A stretch of 64,000 bases of DNA from Pandoraea sp. GTDB lineage: Bacteria; Pseudomonadota; Gammaproteobacteria; Burkholderiales; Burkholderiaceae. The notes beneath the pieces were generated by a model. The model was not told the DNA's origin. It ran no database searches and saw only the letters and a list, made by a program, of their open reading frames with translations. Shown here one piece after another: positions 1 to 9,712 of the stretch (within the stretch, counting starts at the first letter, position 1; every line of letters starts with the position of its first letter). Made by a program: the position numbers and the translations under genes. The stretch is taken from assembly GCF_004297875.1 (NCBI RefSeq), contig NZ_SCSK01000001.1, positions 1 to 64,000 on the forward strand, written 5' to 3'.

Positions 1-125
1 GCCAGTGGCCGAGCGGGGCAACCCATCGATCCACACACTAGGCCGGATACAAGGCAGCAGCCGACTTCTTCACAACACGATGCGGGTTACTACCTATCGC
101 CGGGAGGCATCCATACAAGAGTGAT

Positions 126-1340
126 ATGAGCGAGGCCCCGTCCACGCAAGTCAAGCAGGGGCGCCGCGGGCGCCTGATCATCCTGGTGGTGTTGCTGGTG
201 CTCGTCGCGCTGGTGCTGTACCACCTGTTGGGCCGCAAGAAAGTCCAGCGCGGCATGCCGGCGCAGGTGGTCACGGTCGCCGCCGCCACGGTGGGCGACA
301 TGCCGCAGACCTTGAGCGCGCTGGGCACCGTCACGCCGATCACCACCGTCACCGTACTGCCGCAGTTGAGCGGGTACCTGACGGCGGTGGGCTACCAGGA
401 AGGCCAGGACGTCGCCAAGGGCCAGTTTCTCGCGCAGATCGATCCCCGGCAGTACGAAATCAGCAAGCAGCAGGCCGAGGCCCAACTGGCCAAGGACCAG
501 GCCGCGCTGGCCCAGGCCCGGGCCGATCTGGCGCGCTATGCGCAGTTGCACCAGCATCAGGCGATTGCCGAGCAGACCTACGCCGACCAGCAGTTCACCG
601 TGCGGCAGCAAGAGGCGGCCGTCAAGGCCGACCGCGCCAGCATCGCGCAGTTCGAGCTCGATCTGGCCTATGCCCACATCACCGCGCCGGTGGCCGGCCG
701 CGTCGGCCTGCGCCTGGTCGATCCGGGCAATTACGTGACCACCTCGAGCCAGCTGGTGGTGATCACCACCATCAAACCCACCACGGTCGAGTTCGCCGTG
801 CCGCAAAACGCTCTGGGCAGCGTGCTGCAGCGCGTGAACGCCGGTGCCAAATTGCCGGTGACGGTCTATAACAGCGACAACACCAAACAGTTGGCCACCG
901 GCACGCTGTACGCGCTCGGCAATCAGATGGCCACCAGTACCGGCACCGTGCCGCTGCGCGCGATGTTCGCCAACGCCGACGAGGCGCTGTTCCCGAATGA
1001 GTTCGTCAACGTCAGGCTGCTGGTCGATACGCTGCGGCATGTCGTGCTGGTGCCGACCGCGGCGGTGCAAAGCGGCGCGCCGGGCGACTATGTGTTTCTG
1101 GTCAATCCCAACCAGACGGTTTCGGTGCGCAAGGTCACCGTGGGCCCCAGCGACGGCCGGCATACGGTCATCGTCGCGGGCCTGAGCGCCGGCCAGACGG
1201 TAGTCACCGACGGTCTCGACCGCCTGAGCGACGGCGCCAGGATTCGGCTCGCCCCGGCGCAGCGGCCCGCGCCGGGTTCGCCGGCGAGCGCGCCGGCCGC
1301 AACCCCGGCGGCCCCGGGCAGTGCCGCGCGCGCGTCGTAG
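126..1340 (+). CDS. mdtA: RND efflux periplasmic adaptor (MdtA/MuxA type)
   Basis: This is the membrane-fusion subunit that bridges the inner-membrane RND pump and the outer-membrane channel. The 404-residue product has a basic N-terminus, one membrane anchor at about residues 17-35, then the barrel-sandwich (lipoyl-like) half-motif, an Ala/Gln-rich alpha-helical hairpin at about 115-180 and beta-barrel domains. The tail is rich in Pro and Ala. Length and order fit MdtA of Escherichia coli and MuxA of Pseudomonas. AAGAG lies 5 bases before the ATG at 126. It is the first gene of a four-gene operon; the next start is 18 bases after its stop. The substrate cannot be told from sequence. Confidence 0.93.
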   Translation: MSEAPSTQVKQGRRGRLIILVVLLVLVALVLYHLLGRKKVQRGMPAQVVTVAAATVGDMPQTLSALGTVTPITTVTVLPQLSGYLTAVGYQEGQDVAKGQFLAQIDPRQYEISKQQAEAQLAKDQAALAQARADLARYAQLHQHQAIAEQTYADQQFTVRQQEAAVKADRASIAQFELDLAYAHITAPVAGRVGLRLVDPGNYVTTSSQLVVITTIKPTTVEFAVPQNALGSVLQRVNAGAKLPVTVYNSDNTKQLATGTLYALGNQMATSTGTVPLRAMFANADEALFPNEFVNVRLLVDTLRHVVLVPTAAVQSGAPGDYVFLVNPNQTVSVRKVTVGPSDGRHTVIVAGLSAGQTVVTDGLDRLSDGARIRLAPAQRPAPGSPASAPAATPAAPGSAARAS

Positions 1341-1358
1341 CCAGCGGGTCGCGCGCCG

Positions 1359-4300
1359 ATGAATATCTCCCGCCTGTTCATTCTGCGGCCGGTGGCCACG
1401 CTGCTGCTGATGATCGCCTTCGTGCTGGTGGGGCTGGTGGCGATTCGCTTTTTGCCGGTCTCGTCGCTGCCGGACGTCGATTACCCGACCATCCAGGTGA
1501 CGACCTTCTACCCGGGCGCCAGCCCCGACGTGATGGCCACCACCGTGACCGCGCCGCTGGAGGTGCAGCTCGGCGAGATCCCCGGCCTGCAGCAGATGGT
1601 GTCGTACAGTTCCGAGGGCGCCTCGGTCATCACGCTGCAATTCAACCTCGCGCTCAATCTCGACGTCGCCCAGCAAAACGTCCAGCAGGCCATCAACGCG
1701 GCCAACAGCCTGTTGCCCAGCGGGCTGCCGGCGCCGCCGACCTACGCCAAGGTCAATCCGGCCGACCAGCCGATCCTGACACTGGCGCTGACTTCCAAGT
1801 CGATGTCGCTGACCCAGCTGCAGGATGTCGCCAATAACCGGCTCGCCGCGAAAATCGCCGAAGTGCCCGGCGTGGGCCAGGTCACCGCCGCCGGCGGCAA
1901 CGTGCCGGCGGTGCGGGTCGAGGCCGATCCGCAGAAGCTGGCCGCCTACGGCCTGAATATCGACGATCTGCGCACGCTGCTCAACACCGTCAACGTCAGC
2001 CAGCCCAAGGGCAATTTCGACGGCCCCGAGCTCGACTACACGATCAACGCCAACGACCAGATCAAGGACCCGGCCGGCTATCTCGACACGGTGATCGCTT
2101 ATCGCAACGGCGCACCGGTGTACCTGCGCGACGTCGCCCACGTCAGCCAGGCCGCGCAGAACGTCGAGCAGGGCGCCTGGTACAACCGTACGCCGGCGAT
2201 CATTCTCAACGTGCGGCGCCAGCCGGGGGCGAACGTGATCGCCACTGTCGACCAGATCACGAAAGCCCTGCCCCGGCTCGAGGCGGCGCTGCCGGCCGGC
2301 ATGCACGTCGCGGTGGTCTCCGACAGCACCGGCGTGATCCGCGCTTCGGTGTCCGACGCGGCGCTCGAACTGGTGCTGGCCGTGGCGCTGGTGGTGCTGG
2401 TGATCTTCGTGTTCCTGCGCAATCTGCCGGCCACCATCATCCCCAGCATCTCGGTGCCGGTCTCGCTGATCGGCACGCTGGCGATGATGTACGAGCTCAA
2501 TTACTCGATCGACAATCTGTCGCTGATGGCACTGATCATCGCCACCGGTTTCGTGGTCGACGACTCGATCGTGATGATCGAGAACATCGTGCGTTATCTC
2601 GAAGAGGGCAAGACGCCGTTGCAGGCGGCGCTCGAAGGCGCCGGCCAGATCGGCTTCACGATTCTGTCGCTGACGGTCTCCCTGATCGCCGTGCTGATCC
2701 CGCTGCTGTTCATGGGCGGCGTGATCGGGCGCCTGTTCAGCGAATTCGCCGTGACGCTGGCCGTCACCATCGTCATCTCGGCGGTGGTCTCGCTCACGCT
2801 GGTGCCGATGCTGTGCGCGCGCCTGCTGCGTGCGCGGGCGCAGCGCCATCCGAGCCGCTTCGAGCGCATCAGCGAGCGCGCCTTCGACAGGACGCTGGCC
2901 GCCTACGAGCGCGGCCTGCACTGGGTGCTCGATCACCAGGGCCTGACGCTGGCGGTGGCGCTCGGCACGCTGGCGCTCACCGTGTTCTTGTACGTGGCGA
3001 TTCCCAAGGGATTGTTTCCGGTACAGGACGTCGGCGTGATCCAGGGCATCAGCGTGGCCGACAATTCGGTCTCCTACAAGGTAATGGCCGAGCGCCAGAG
3101 CGCGCTGGCCGAGGCGATCCTGAAAGACCCCGACGTCACCTCGCTGACTTCCTACGTGGGCATCGACGGCACCAACGCCACGCTCAACAACGGCCGCTTC
3201 CTGATCAACCTGCGCCCGCACGAGCAGCGCTCGCTCACCGCCCGCCAGATCGCCCGCCGCCTGGGGCAGGAAGTCGCCGGCGTGCCGGGCATCAAGCTGT
3301 ACCTGCAGCCCGAGCAGGACCTCACGCTCGACACCACGGTCTCGCCCAACCAGTACAAGCTGGTGCTGCGCGGGCCCAACCAGCAGACCTTCGAGCAATA
3401 CGTGCCGGGGCTGCTCGAGCGCATGAAGCAGATCCCGTCGATCACCGACGTGACCAGCGATCTCGACAACCAGGGCCTGAGCGTGAACGTCGAGCTCAAT
3501 CGGCAACTGGCCGCGCGCTACGGCATTACCGCGGCGACCGTCGACAACGCGCTGTACGACGCGCTGGGCCAGCGCATCGTCTCGACCATCTTTCAGCAGG
3601 CCAACCAATATCGCGTGATTCTGGTCGCCAAGCCGCAGTCGTTGCCGAATCTGCAGGCGCTGGGCGACCTGTACCTGCCGAGCCAGACGGCGGGCACCGG
3701 CCAGGTGCCGCTCAAGCAGATCGCCAATCTGCAGATCGTCAAGTCGCCGCTGGTGATCAACCATCTGGCGCAGTTCCCGGCGGTCACCATCTCGTTCAAC
3801 CTGGCCCAGGGCGCTTCGCTGAGCACGGCGGTCAAGGCGATCGGGCAGGCCGAGCAGGCCAGCCATTTGCCGCGCTCGATCACCACCGCCTTCCAGGGCG
3901 CCGCGCAGGCGTTCCAGGAGTCGCTCTCCAGCGAGGTGTACTTGCTGGCGGCGGCGCTGGTCGCCGTGTATATCGTGCTGGGCGTGCTCTACGAGAGCTT
4001 CATCCATCCGGTGACGATCCTCTCGACGCTGCCCTCGGCGGGCATCGGCGCGCTGCTCGCGCTGATGCTTGCCGGCAGCGACCTGGACGTGATCGGCATC
4101 ATCGGCATCGTCTTGCTGATCGGCATCGTCAAGAAGAATGCCATCATGATCGTCGACTTCGCGCTCGACGCCGAGCGCCAGCGCGGCAAGGCGCCGCGCG
4201 AGGCGATCTTCGAGGCGTCGCTGCTGCGGTTCAGGCCGATTCTGATGACCACCCTGGCGGCCATGCTGGGCGCCCTGCCGATGCTGCTGGGCACGGGCAC

Positions 4301-4466
4301 CGGCTCCGAGCTGCGCCGCCCGCTGGGCCTGGCGATCATCGGCGGCCTGCTGCTGAGCCAATTGCTGACGCTGTTCACCACGCCGGTGATTTACCTGTTC
4401 TTCGACCGGCTCGCGCGGCGCGTGCGCGGTAAGCCGCGCGAGCAGCCCGCCGAGGGTGCGCCGTGA
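1359..4466 (+). CDS. mdtB: RND multidrug efflux permease, first of two (MdtB/MuxB type)
   Basis: Proton-driven inner-membrane transporter of the HAE1 RND family, 1035 residues, the usual length. It begins with the family start (RPVATLLLMIAF, first helix), followed by a large periplasmic loop, a block of helices, a second loop and a second block of helices. The proton-relay Asp pair is visible in helix 4 as VVDDS (D401, D402). Only one conserved Asp-Asp site is expected, and it is intact. The gene overlaps the next permease by 4 bases (GTGA), so the two are probably translated in balance. In MdtBC and MuxBC the two permeases form a mixed trimer; I infer the same here. Confidence 0.94.
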   Translation: MNISRLFILRPVATLLLMIAFVLVGLVAIRFLPVSSLPDVDYPTIQVTTFYPGASPDVMATTVTAPLEVQLGEIPGLQQMVSYSSEGASVITLQFNLALNLDVAQQNVQQAINAANSLLPSGLPAPPTYAKVNPADQPILTLALTSKSMSLTQLQDVANNRLAAKIAEVPGVGQVTAAGGNVPAVRVEADPQKLAAYGLNIDDLRTLLNTVNVSQPKGNFDGPELDYTINANDQIKDPAGYLDTVIAYRNGAPVYLRDVAHVSQAAQNVEQGAWYNRTPAIILNVRRQPGANVIATVDQITKALPRLEAALPAGMHVAVVSDSTGVIRASVSDAALELVLAVALVVLVIFVFLRNLPATIIPSISVPVSLIGTLAMMYELNYSIDNLSLMALIIATGFVVDDSIVMIENIVRYLEEGKTPLQAALEGAGQIGFTILSLTVSLIAVLIPLLFMGGVIGRLFSEFAVTLAVTIVISAVVSLTLVPMLCARLLRARAQRHPSRFERISERAFDRTLAAYERGLHWVLDHQGLTLAVALGTLALTVFLYVAIPKGLFPVQDVGVIQGISVADNSVSYKVMAERQSALAEAILKDPDVTSLTSYVGIDGTNATLNNGRFLINLRPHEQRSLTARQIARRLGQEVAGVPGIKLYLQPEQDLTLDTTVSPNQYKLVLRGPNQQTFEQYVPGLLERMKQIPSITDVTSDLDNQGLSVNVELNRQLAARYGITAATVDNALYDALGQRIVSTIFQQANQYRVILVAKPQSLPNLQALGDLYLPSQTAGTGQVPLKQIANLQIVKSPLVINHLAQFPAVTISFNLAQGASLSTAVKAIGQAEQASHLPRSITTAFQGAAQAFQESLSSEVYLLAAALVAVYIVLGVLYESFIHPVTILSTLPSAGIGALLALMLAGSDLDVIGIIGIVLLIGIVKKNAIMIVDFALDAERQRGKAPREAIFEASLLRFRPILMTTLAAMLGALPMLLGTGTGSELRRPLGLAIIGGLLLSQLLTLFTTPVIYLFFDRLARRVRGKPREQPAEGAP

Positions 4467-7400
4467 ACCTCTCGGCGCTCTTTATCCGGCGGCCGGTGGC
4501 GACCACGCTGCTGGCCATCGCGATTCTTCTGTCGGGGGTGCTGGCCTATTTTCAGCTGCCGGTAGCGCCGCTGCCCAACGTCGCTTACCCGGTGGTGGTG
4601 GTGCAGGCCAACATGGCCGGCGCCAGCCCCGAGACCATGGCCGCGACGGTGGCCGCGCCGCTCGAGCGGCGGCTGGGCACCATCGCCGATGTCAACGAGA
4701 TGACCTCGACGAGCAGTGTCGGCTCGACGCGCATCATCACCGTGTTCGGGCTCAAGCGCGACATCAACGGCGCCGCGCGCGACGTCGAGGCGGCGATCCA
4801 GGCCGCGCGCGCCGATTTGCCGACCACCCTGCGCGGCAACCCCAGCTACCGCGAGTTCAACCCGGCCGACTCGCCGGTGATGGTGCTGGCGCTGACCTCC
4901 GACACGCTGACCAAGGCGCAGCTCTACGACTCCGCCAGCTCGGTGATCCTGCAGCAGCTCTCGCAGGTCGACGGGGTCGGCGAGATCACGCTGGGCGGCG
5001 GCGCATTGCCCAGCGTGCGGGTCGAGCTCGAGCCGGACAAGCTCAACAGCTACGGCATCGGCCTGGAAGATGTGCGGGCCGCGCTGGCCGCGGCCAACGC
5101 CAATAGCGCCAAGGGTTATCTCGACCAGGCCGGCCAGCGGTTCATGGTGCTCTCGAACGACCAGATCAACGAGGCGGCGCCCTACCGCGATCTCGTGATC
5201 GCCTATCGCAACGGCGCGCCGGTACTGCTGCGCGACGTCGCCGAGGTGGTCGATTCGAATGAAAACATTCGCAACGCCGGCCTCTACAACGGCAAGTCGG
5301 CGGTGCTGGTGATCGTTTATCCGCGCCCGGGCAGCAATGTGGTGCAGACCGTCGACCAGATCCGCAAGGTGCTGCCGAGCGTCGAGGCGAGCCTGCCCAG
5401 CGGGATTCGCGTGGGCGTGGCGCTCGATCATTCGCAGTCGGTCAAGGCATCGGTGGACGACACCGAGCGCTCGCTGTTTCTCGCCGTGCTGCTGGTGGTG
5501 GGCGTGGTGTTCGTGTTCCTGCGCTCGCCGCGCGCGCTGCTGATTCCGGCGGTGGCCTTGCCGCTGTCGATCATCGGCACCTTCGGGCCGATGTATCTGC
5601 TCGGCTACAGCATCGACAACCTCTCGCTGATGGCCCTGACGGTCGGCACCGGCTTCGTGGTCGACGACGCGGTGGTGGTGCTCGAGAACATCATGCGCCA
5701 CCTCGAGGCGGGCCTGAGCCCGCGCGAGGCGGCCTTGCAGGGCAGCGCCGAGGTCAGCTTCACGGTGCTCGCGATGAGCCTGTCGCTGATCGCGGTGTTC
5801 CTGCCGATTCTGCTGATGCCGGGCATCGTCGGCATGCTGTTCCACGAATTCGCGGTCACGCTGTCGATCGCCATCCTGATCTCGCTGGTGATCTCGCTGA
5901 CCATCACGCCGATGATGTGCGCCTATTTGCTCACTCGCAAGAGTGCCGCGCATTCGAGCACCCGCTGGGGCGCCTGGGTCGAGCGGCAGTTCGAGCGCTT
6001 CAAGGCGGCCTATGCGCGCTCGCTCACCGTCGCGCTCGACCATGCGCGCCTGGTCGGCCTGCTGCTGATCGCGCTGCTGGTGCTCAACGTGTTCCTGTTC
6101 AAGCTGCTGCCCTCGACGTTTTTCCCGGAGCAGGACACCGGCATCCTGATCGGACAGATCATCGCCGACCAGAGCATTTCGTTCCCCGCCATGAAGAAAA
6201 AGCTCGCCCAGCTGCAATCGATCGTGCAGCAGGACCCGGCGGTCGAATCGGTGGCCGGCTTTACCGGCGGGCGCGCGCTCAATACCGCGGTGGTTTTCAT
6301 CGAGCTCAAGCCGCTGGCCCAGCGGCATGTCTCGGCCGCGCAGGTGGTCAGCCGCCTGCGGCCCAAGCTCGACCGCGTCTCGGGCGCGCGGCTGTTCCTG
6401 CAGGCGCAGCAGGACTTGCGCGTGGGCGGCCGGCAGTCGGCCGCCGAATATCAATACACGCTCACCGGCGACGATGCCGACGCGCTCTTCACCTGGGTGC
6501 CCAAACTGGTGAGCGCGCTGGGCAAGTATCCGGGCCAGGTGCGTGACGTCAACACCGATTTGCAGCAGCACGGCCTGCAGACCGAGATCCATATCGACCG
6601 GGCCACCGCGGCGCGTTACGGCTTCGAACCGAACCAGATCGACAACACGCTGTACGACGCGTTTGGCCAGCGCACCGTGTCGACCATCTACAACCCGCTC
6701 AACCAGTATTTCGTGGTGATGGAAGTCGCGCCCAAGTATGCGCAGTATCCGCAGGCGCTGGAGCGGGTCTACCTGAGCAAGGCGGCCGGCAACCCCAGCG
6801 GCACCGCCCAGTCGCAGATGTCGAGCGCGCTGGTATCGGTCGCCAGCGCGGGCGCCGCGTCGACCTCGACCAACGCGCTCAACGCCGACGCCGAGGCCAA
6901 CCAGCGCACCAACAGCATTTCCAACAGCAAGGGCGGCGCCTCCAGCGGCAGCGCGCTGAGCACCGCCGGCGAGACCATGGTGCCGCTGCGGGCGCTGATG
7001 ACGTACTCCGCCAGCCACACCGCAACCCAGGTCAATCACCAGGGCGGGCTGGTGGCCGGGACGATCTCCTTCAACCTGCCGGTGGGCGGCTCGCTCAGCC
7101 AGGCGGCGGTGGCCATCAACCAGGCCGAGCAGGACATCGAAATGCCGGCCAGCATCCACGGCGCCTTCGCCGGCGCCGCGCAGGCCTACGCGCAGTCGAT
7201 GGGCACCATCCCGTTGCTGATCCTGGCCGCGCTGGGGGTGGTCTACCTGGTGCTCGGCATTCTCTACGAGAACACCATTCACCCGATCACGATCCTGTCG
7301 ACCCTGCCCTCGGCCGGCATCGGCGCGACCCTGGCGCTGCTGATTTTCGGCACGCCGTTCTCGGTGATTGCGATGATCGGCATCATTTTGCTGATCGGCA

Positions 7401-7753
7401 TCGTCAAGAAGAACGGCATCATGATGGTCGACGTCGCGATTCGCCTGCAGCGCGATCAGGGCATGGACGCCAAGCAGGCGATTCACGACGCCGCCGTGAT
7501 CCGGCTGCGGCCGATCATGATGACCACCGCGGCGGCCGTGCTGGGCGCCGCGCCGCTGGCCATCGGGCTCGGCCAGGGCTCGGCGCTGCGCCAGCCGCTG
7601 GGCATCACGGTGATGGGCGGGCTGATTCTCAGCCAGATGTTCACCCTGTACACGACACCGGTGATCTACCTGTATCTCGACCGTTTGCGCGGCAAGTTCA
7701 TCAAGTGGTCGGCGGGCTTGCCATGGAACAGACAATCGGACACCAACGCATGA
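4463..7753 (+). CDS. mdtC: RND multidrug efflux permease, second of two (MdtC/MuxC type)
   Basis: Second RND permease, 1096 residues, starting at a GTG that overlaps the mdtB stop. The helix-4 Asp pair is present (VVDDA, D401 and D402), so it should be able to couple to protons. It is about 70 residues longer than E. coli MdtC (about 1025). The excess is one low-complexity Ser/Ala/Asn-rich block at about residues 773-837, placed in the second periplasmic loop between the LERVYL and VPLRALM stretches. The reading frame is open throughout, so this is an insertion and not an error. The stop overlaps the next start (ATGA). Confidence 0.94.
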   Translation: MNLSALFIRRPVATTLLAIAILLSGVLAYFQLPVAPLPNVAYPVVVVQANMAGASPETMAATVAAPLERRLGTIADVNEMTSTSSVGSTRIITVFGLKRDINGAARDVEAAIQAARADLPTTLRGNPSYREFNPADSPVMVLALTSDTLTKAQLYDSASSVILQQLSQVDGVGEITLGGGALPSVRVELEPDKLNSYGIGLEDVRAALAAANANSAKGYLDQAGQRFMVLSNDQINEAAPYRDLVIAYRNGAPVLLRDVAEVVDSNENIRNAGLYNGKSAVLVIVYPRPGSNVVQTVDQIRKVLPSVEASLPSGIRVGVALDHSQSVKASVDDTERSLFLAVLLVVGVVFVFLRSPRALLIPAVALPLSIIGTFGPMYLLGYSIDNLSLMALTVGTGFVVDDAVVVLENIMRHLEAGLSPREAALQGSAEVSFTVLAMSLSLIAVFLPILLMPGIVGMLFHEFAVTLSIAILISLVISLTITPMMCAYLLTRKSAAHSSTRWGAWVERQFERFKAAYARSLTVALDHARLVGLLLIALLVLNVFLFKLLPSTFFPEQDTGILIGQIIADQSISFPAMKKKLAQLQSIVQQDPAVESVAGFTGGRALNTAVVFIELKPLAQRHVSAAQVVSRLRPKLDRVSGARLFLQAQQDLRVGGRQSAAEYQYTLTGDDADALFTWVPKLVSALGKYPGQVRDVNTDLQQHGLQTEIHIDRATAARYGFEPNQIDNTLYDAFGQRTVSTIYNPLNQYFVVMEVAPKYAQYPQALERVYLSKAAGNPSGTAQSQMSSALVSVASAGAASTSTNALNADAEANQRTNSISNSKGGASSGSALSTAGETMVPLRALMTYSASHTATQVNHQGGLVAGTISFNLPVGGSLSQAAVAINQAEQDIEMPASIHGAFAGAAQAYAQSMGTIPLLILAALGVVYLVLGILYENTIHPITILSTLPSAGIGATLALLIFGTPFSVIAMIGIILLIGIVKKNGIMMVDVAIRLQRDQGMDAKQAIHDAAVIRLRPIMMTTAAAVLGAAPLAIGLGQGSALRQPLGITVMGGLILSQMFTLYTTPVIYLYLDRLRGKFIKWSAGLPWNRQSDTNA

Positions 7754-9237
7754 AAACCAGGCTTCCCTCCCCGCTTCCGGCAACGCTGGCCGTGGCGCTC
7801 TCGCTGGGGCTCGCCGGCTGCATGGTCGGCCCCGACTACCATCGTCCGGCGGTGGACGTGCCCGCGCACTACCAACCGCTGCCCGGCTGGACGCCGGCCT
7901 CGCCCGCCGCCGCGGCCGGCCCCAAGGGCGACTGGTGGACCGCCTTTCATGACCCGTTGCTCGATCGCCTCGAGCCGATGGTGTCGGTCTCCAACCAGAG
8001 CGTGCGGCAGGCCTACGCCAACTACCGGCAGGCGCTGGCCGAGGTGCGCCTGGCACGCAGCGGCCTGTTTCCGGTGCTGGGCCTCACCGGCTCGGCGACC
8101 CGCCAGCACAGCGCGAGCGGCAATGTTTCGAGCAGCGCCGGGTTTGGCCGCTCGGTGAGCGACTCGGGATCGCTCGAAGGCAATATCAGCTGGGCGCCCG
8201 ACCTGTGGGGCGAAGTGCGGCGCGGCATCGAGCAAAACACCGCCACGGCCCAGGCCAGCGAAGCGACGCTGGCCAACGCCACGCTGTCCGAGCAGATCGC
8301 GCTGGCCACCACGGTCATCGAGCTGCGCATCAACGATGCCAGCGCCGAACTGCTGCGGCAGACGGTGGCGTCCGACGAACAATATCTGCGCGTGGTCACT
8401 GAGAAGGACCGTGCCGGCACGGTGCCGCCGTCCGACCTGATTGCCGCGCGCACGCAACTCGAAAACGCCCAGGCCAGCCTGATCGGGCTGGGCGTGGCGC
8501 GGGCCCAATACGCACATGCGATTGCCGTGCTGGTCGGCAAGAATCCGCAAGACCTCGACATCCCGCCCGGCACCGCCCTGCCGACGCTGCCCGAGATCCC
8601 CGTCGGCGTGCCCTCGACGCTGCTGCAGCGGCGCCCCGACATCGCCGTGGCCGAGCGCAAGATGGCCGCGCAGAATGCGGCCATCGGCGTGGCCGTGGCG
8701 GCCTATTACCCGACTGTCTCGCTATCGGCCGTGGCGGGCTTCACGCAGTCGCCGCTGGCCGGATTGCTGCACGCGGCCAATCGCGTCTGGTCGCTGGGCG
8801 CCGATGTCGGACAGACGCTGTTCGACGGCGGTCAGCGCAGCGCGCAGGTGGATGCGGCCCGGGCCGCTTATGACGCGGCCGAGGCCAACTATCGGGGCAC
8901 CGTGCTCAGTGCGTTTCAGAATGTCGAGAACGATCTCTCGGGTCTGCACGTGCTTGCCCGGCAGGCCGAGGTGCTCGATGCGGCGGTGCGCGATGCGACG
9001 CGCGGCACCGAGATCGCGCGGCGCGAATACGAAGCCGGCACGGTCGACTACACCACCGTGGCGACCGCGCAGGCCACGCAGTTGAGCGCGCAGCAAAGTG
9101 CCCTGAGCGTGCAGGCGCAGCGCCTGCTCAGTACCGCGTCGCTGATCGGCGACCTGGGCGGCGGCTGGTCGGCCGACGCGTTGCAGGGAGCTTCGCTGCA
9201 ATCGCCACGGCCGACGCCATCGGCGCAGCCGCATTGA
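7750..9237 (+). CDS. Outer-membrane efflux lipoprotein (NodT/OprM family)
   Basis: TolC-type channel for the upstream RND pump. From the ATG at 7750 the 495-residue product begins with a lipoprotein signal ending in LAGC (Cys24), then the usual MVGPDYHRP motif. An earlier in-frame ATG at 7705 would put 15 extra residues before the signal and is less likely. The chosen ATG overlaps the mdtC stop (ATGA). Two repeats of the outer-membrane-efflux domain follow, rich in Ala/Gln helices. The gene closes the operon; OpmB of Pseudomonas MuxABC-OpmB is the functional analogue. It runs convergent with the glutaredoxin-like gene 35 bases downstream. Confidence 0.93.
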   Translation: MKTRLPSPLPATLAVALSLGLAGCMVGPDYHRPAVDVPAHYQPLPGWTPASPAAAAGPKGDWWTAFHDPLLDRLEPMVSVSNQSVRQAYANYRQALAEVRLARSGLFPVLGLTGSATRQHSASGNVSSSAGFGRSVSDSGSLEGNISWAPDLWGEVRRGIEQNTATAQASEATLANATLSEQIALATTVIELRINDASAELLRQTVASDEQYLRVVTEKDRAGTVPPSDLIAARTQLENAQASLIGLGVARAQYAHAIAVLVGKNPQDLDIPPGTALPTLPEIPVGVPSTLLQRRPDIAVAERKMAAQNAAIGVAVAAYYPTVSLSAVAGFTQSPLAGLLHAANRVWSLGADVGQTLFDGGQRSAQVDAARAAYDAAEANYRGTVLSAFQNVENDLSGLHVLARQAEVLDAAVRDATRGTEIARREYEAGTVDYTTVATAQATQLSAQQSALSVQAQRLLSTASLIGDLGGGWSADALQGASLQSPRPTPSAQPH

Positions 9238-9272
9238 GGCGACGGCGCGCTGACCGCGCGGCCCCGGCGGGC

Positions 9273-9647
9273 TCAGGCAATCGAGCCGAAGCGCTGGTCC
9301 AGATAGGCGATGATCGCGTTCGATTCGTAGAGCCAGCGCGATTCGTCGTTATCCTGAATATGCAGGCAGGGTACCTTCACCTTGCCGCCGCCGGCCAGCA
9401 GACGCTCGCGCGCTGCCGCGTCCTTCTTGACATCGTGCAGCGTCATCGGTACGTTCAGGCGATGCAGCGCGCGCCGCGTCTTGACGCAAAACGGACAGGC
9501 GTGGAATTGATACAGCGACAGATGCGCGGCTTCGGCGGCCACGCGCGCCTGAGCCTCGGGCGCGCGGCGCTGCGCACGCGGCCGGCTGAGCGCATCGCCC
9601 AGCACGATCAACTGGCCCAGACCGACTCGCAGGGCTTTCATCAACAT
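9273..9647 (-). CDS. Glutaredoxin / GST N-terminal domain protein
   Basis: Small thiol-disulfide protein of 124 residues. After about 45 residues of basic, Ala-rich N-terminus comes a thioredoxin fold with the active-site motif CPFC (C51, C54). It continues with KVPCLHI, which carries the conserved cis-Pro, and the ESNAIIAYLD helix typical of glutaredoxins and GST N-terminal domains. GAGG lies 8 bases before the start. It has no GST C-terminal helical domain, so it is more likely a glutaredoxin than a transferase. It stands alone between the efflux operon and the FadR-type regulator gene, which is transcribed in the same direction. Confidence 0.82.
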   Translation of the reverse strand: MLMKALRVGLGQLIVLGDALSRPRAQRRAPEAQARVAAEAAHLSLYQFHACPFCVKTRRALHRLNVPMTLHDVKKDAAARERLLAGGGKVKVPCLHIQDNDESRWLYESNAIIAYLDQRFGSIA

Positions 9648-9712
9648 AACGGCGACCTCGATGAATGTGAAAAGCCTGACATGTTACGCCCTACCCCGGC
9701 ACGCTTGCGGGC

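Noticed and set aside
90..8056. Very long open frames on the minus strand opposite the RND genes, up to 1423 codons.
   Set aside because: They mirror the codon bias of the plus-strand genes, are rich in Arg, His, Gln and Asp, and show no domain. They are a by-product of high GC in the third codon position.
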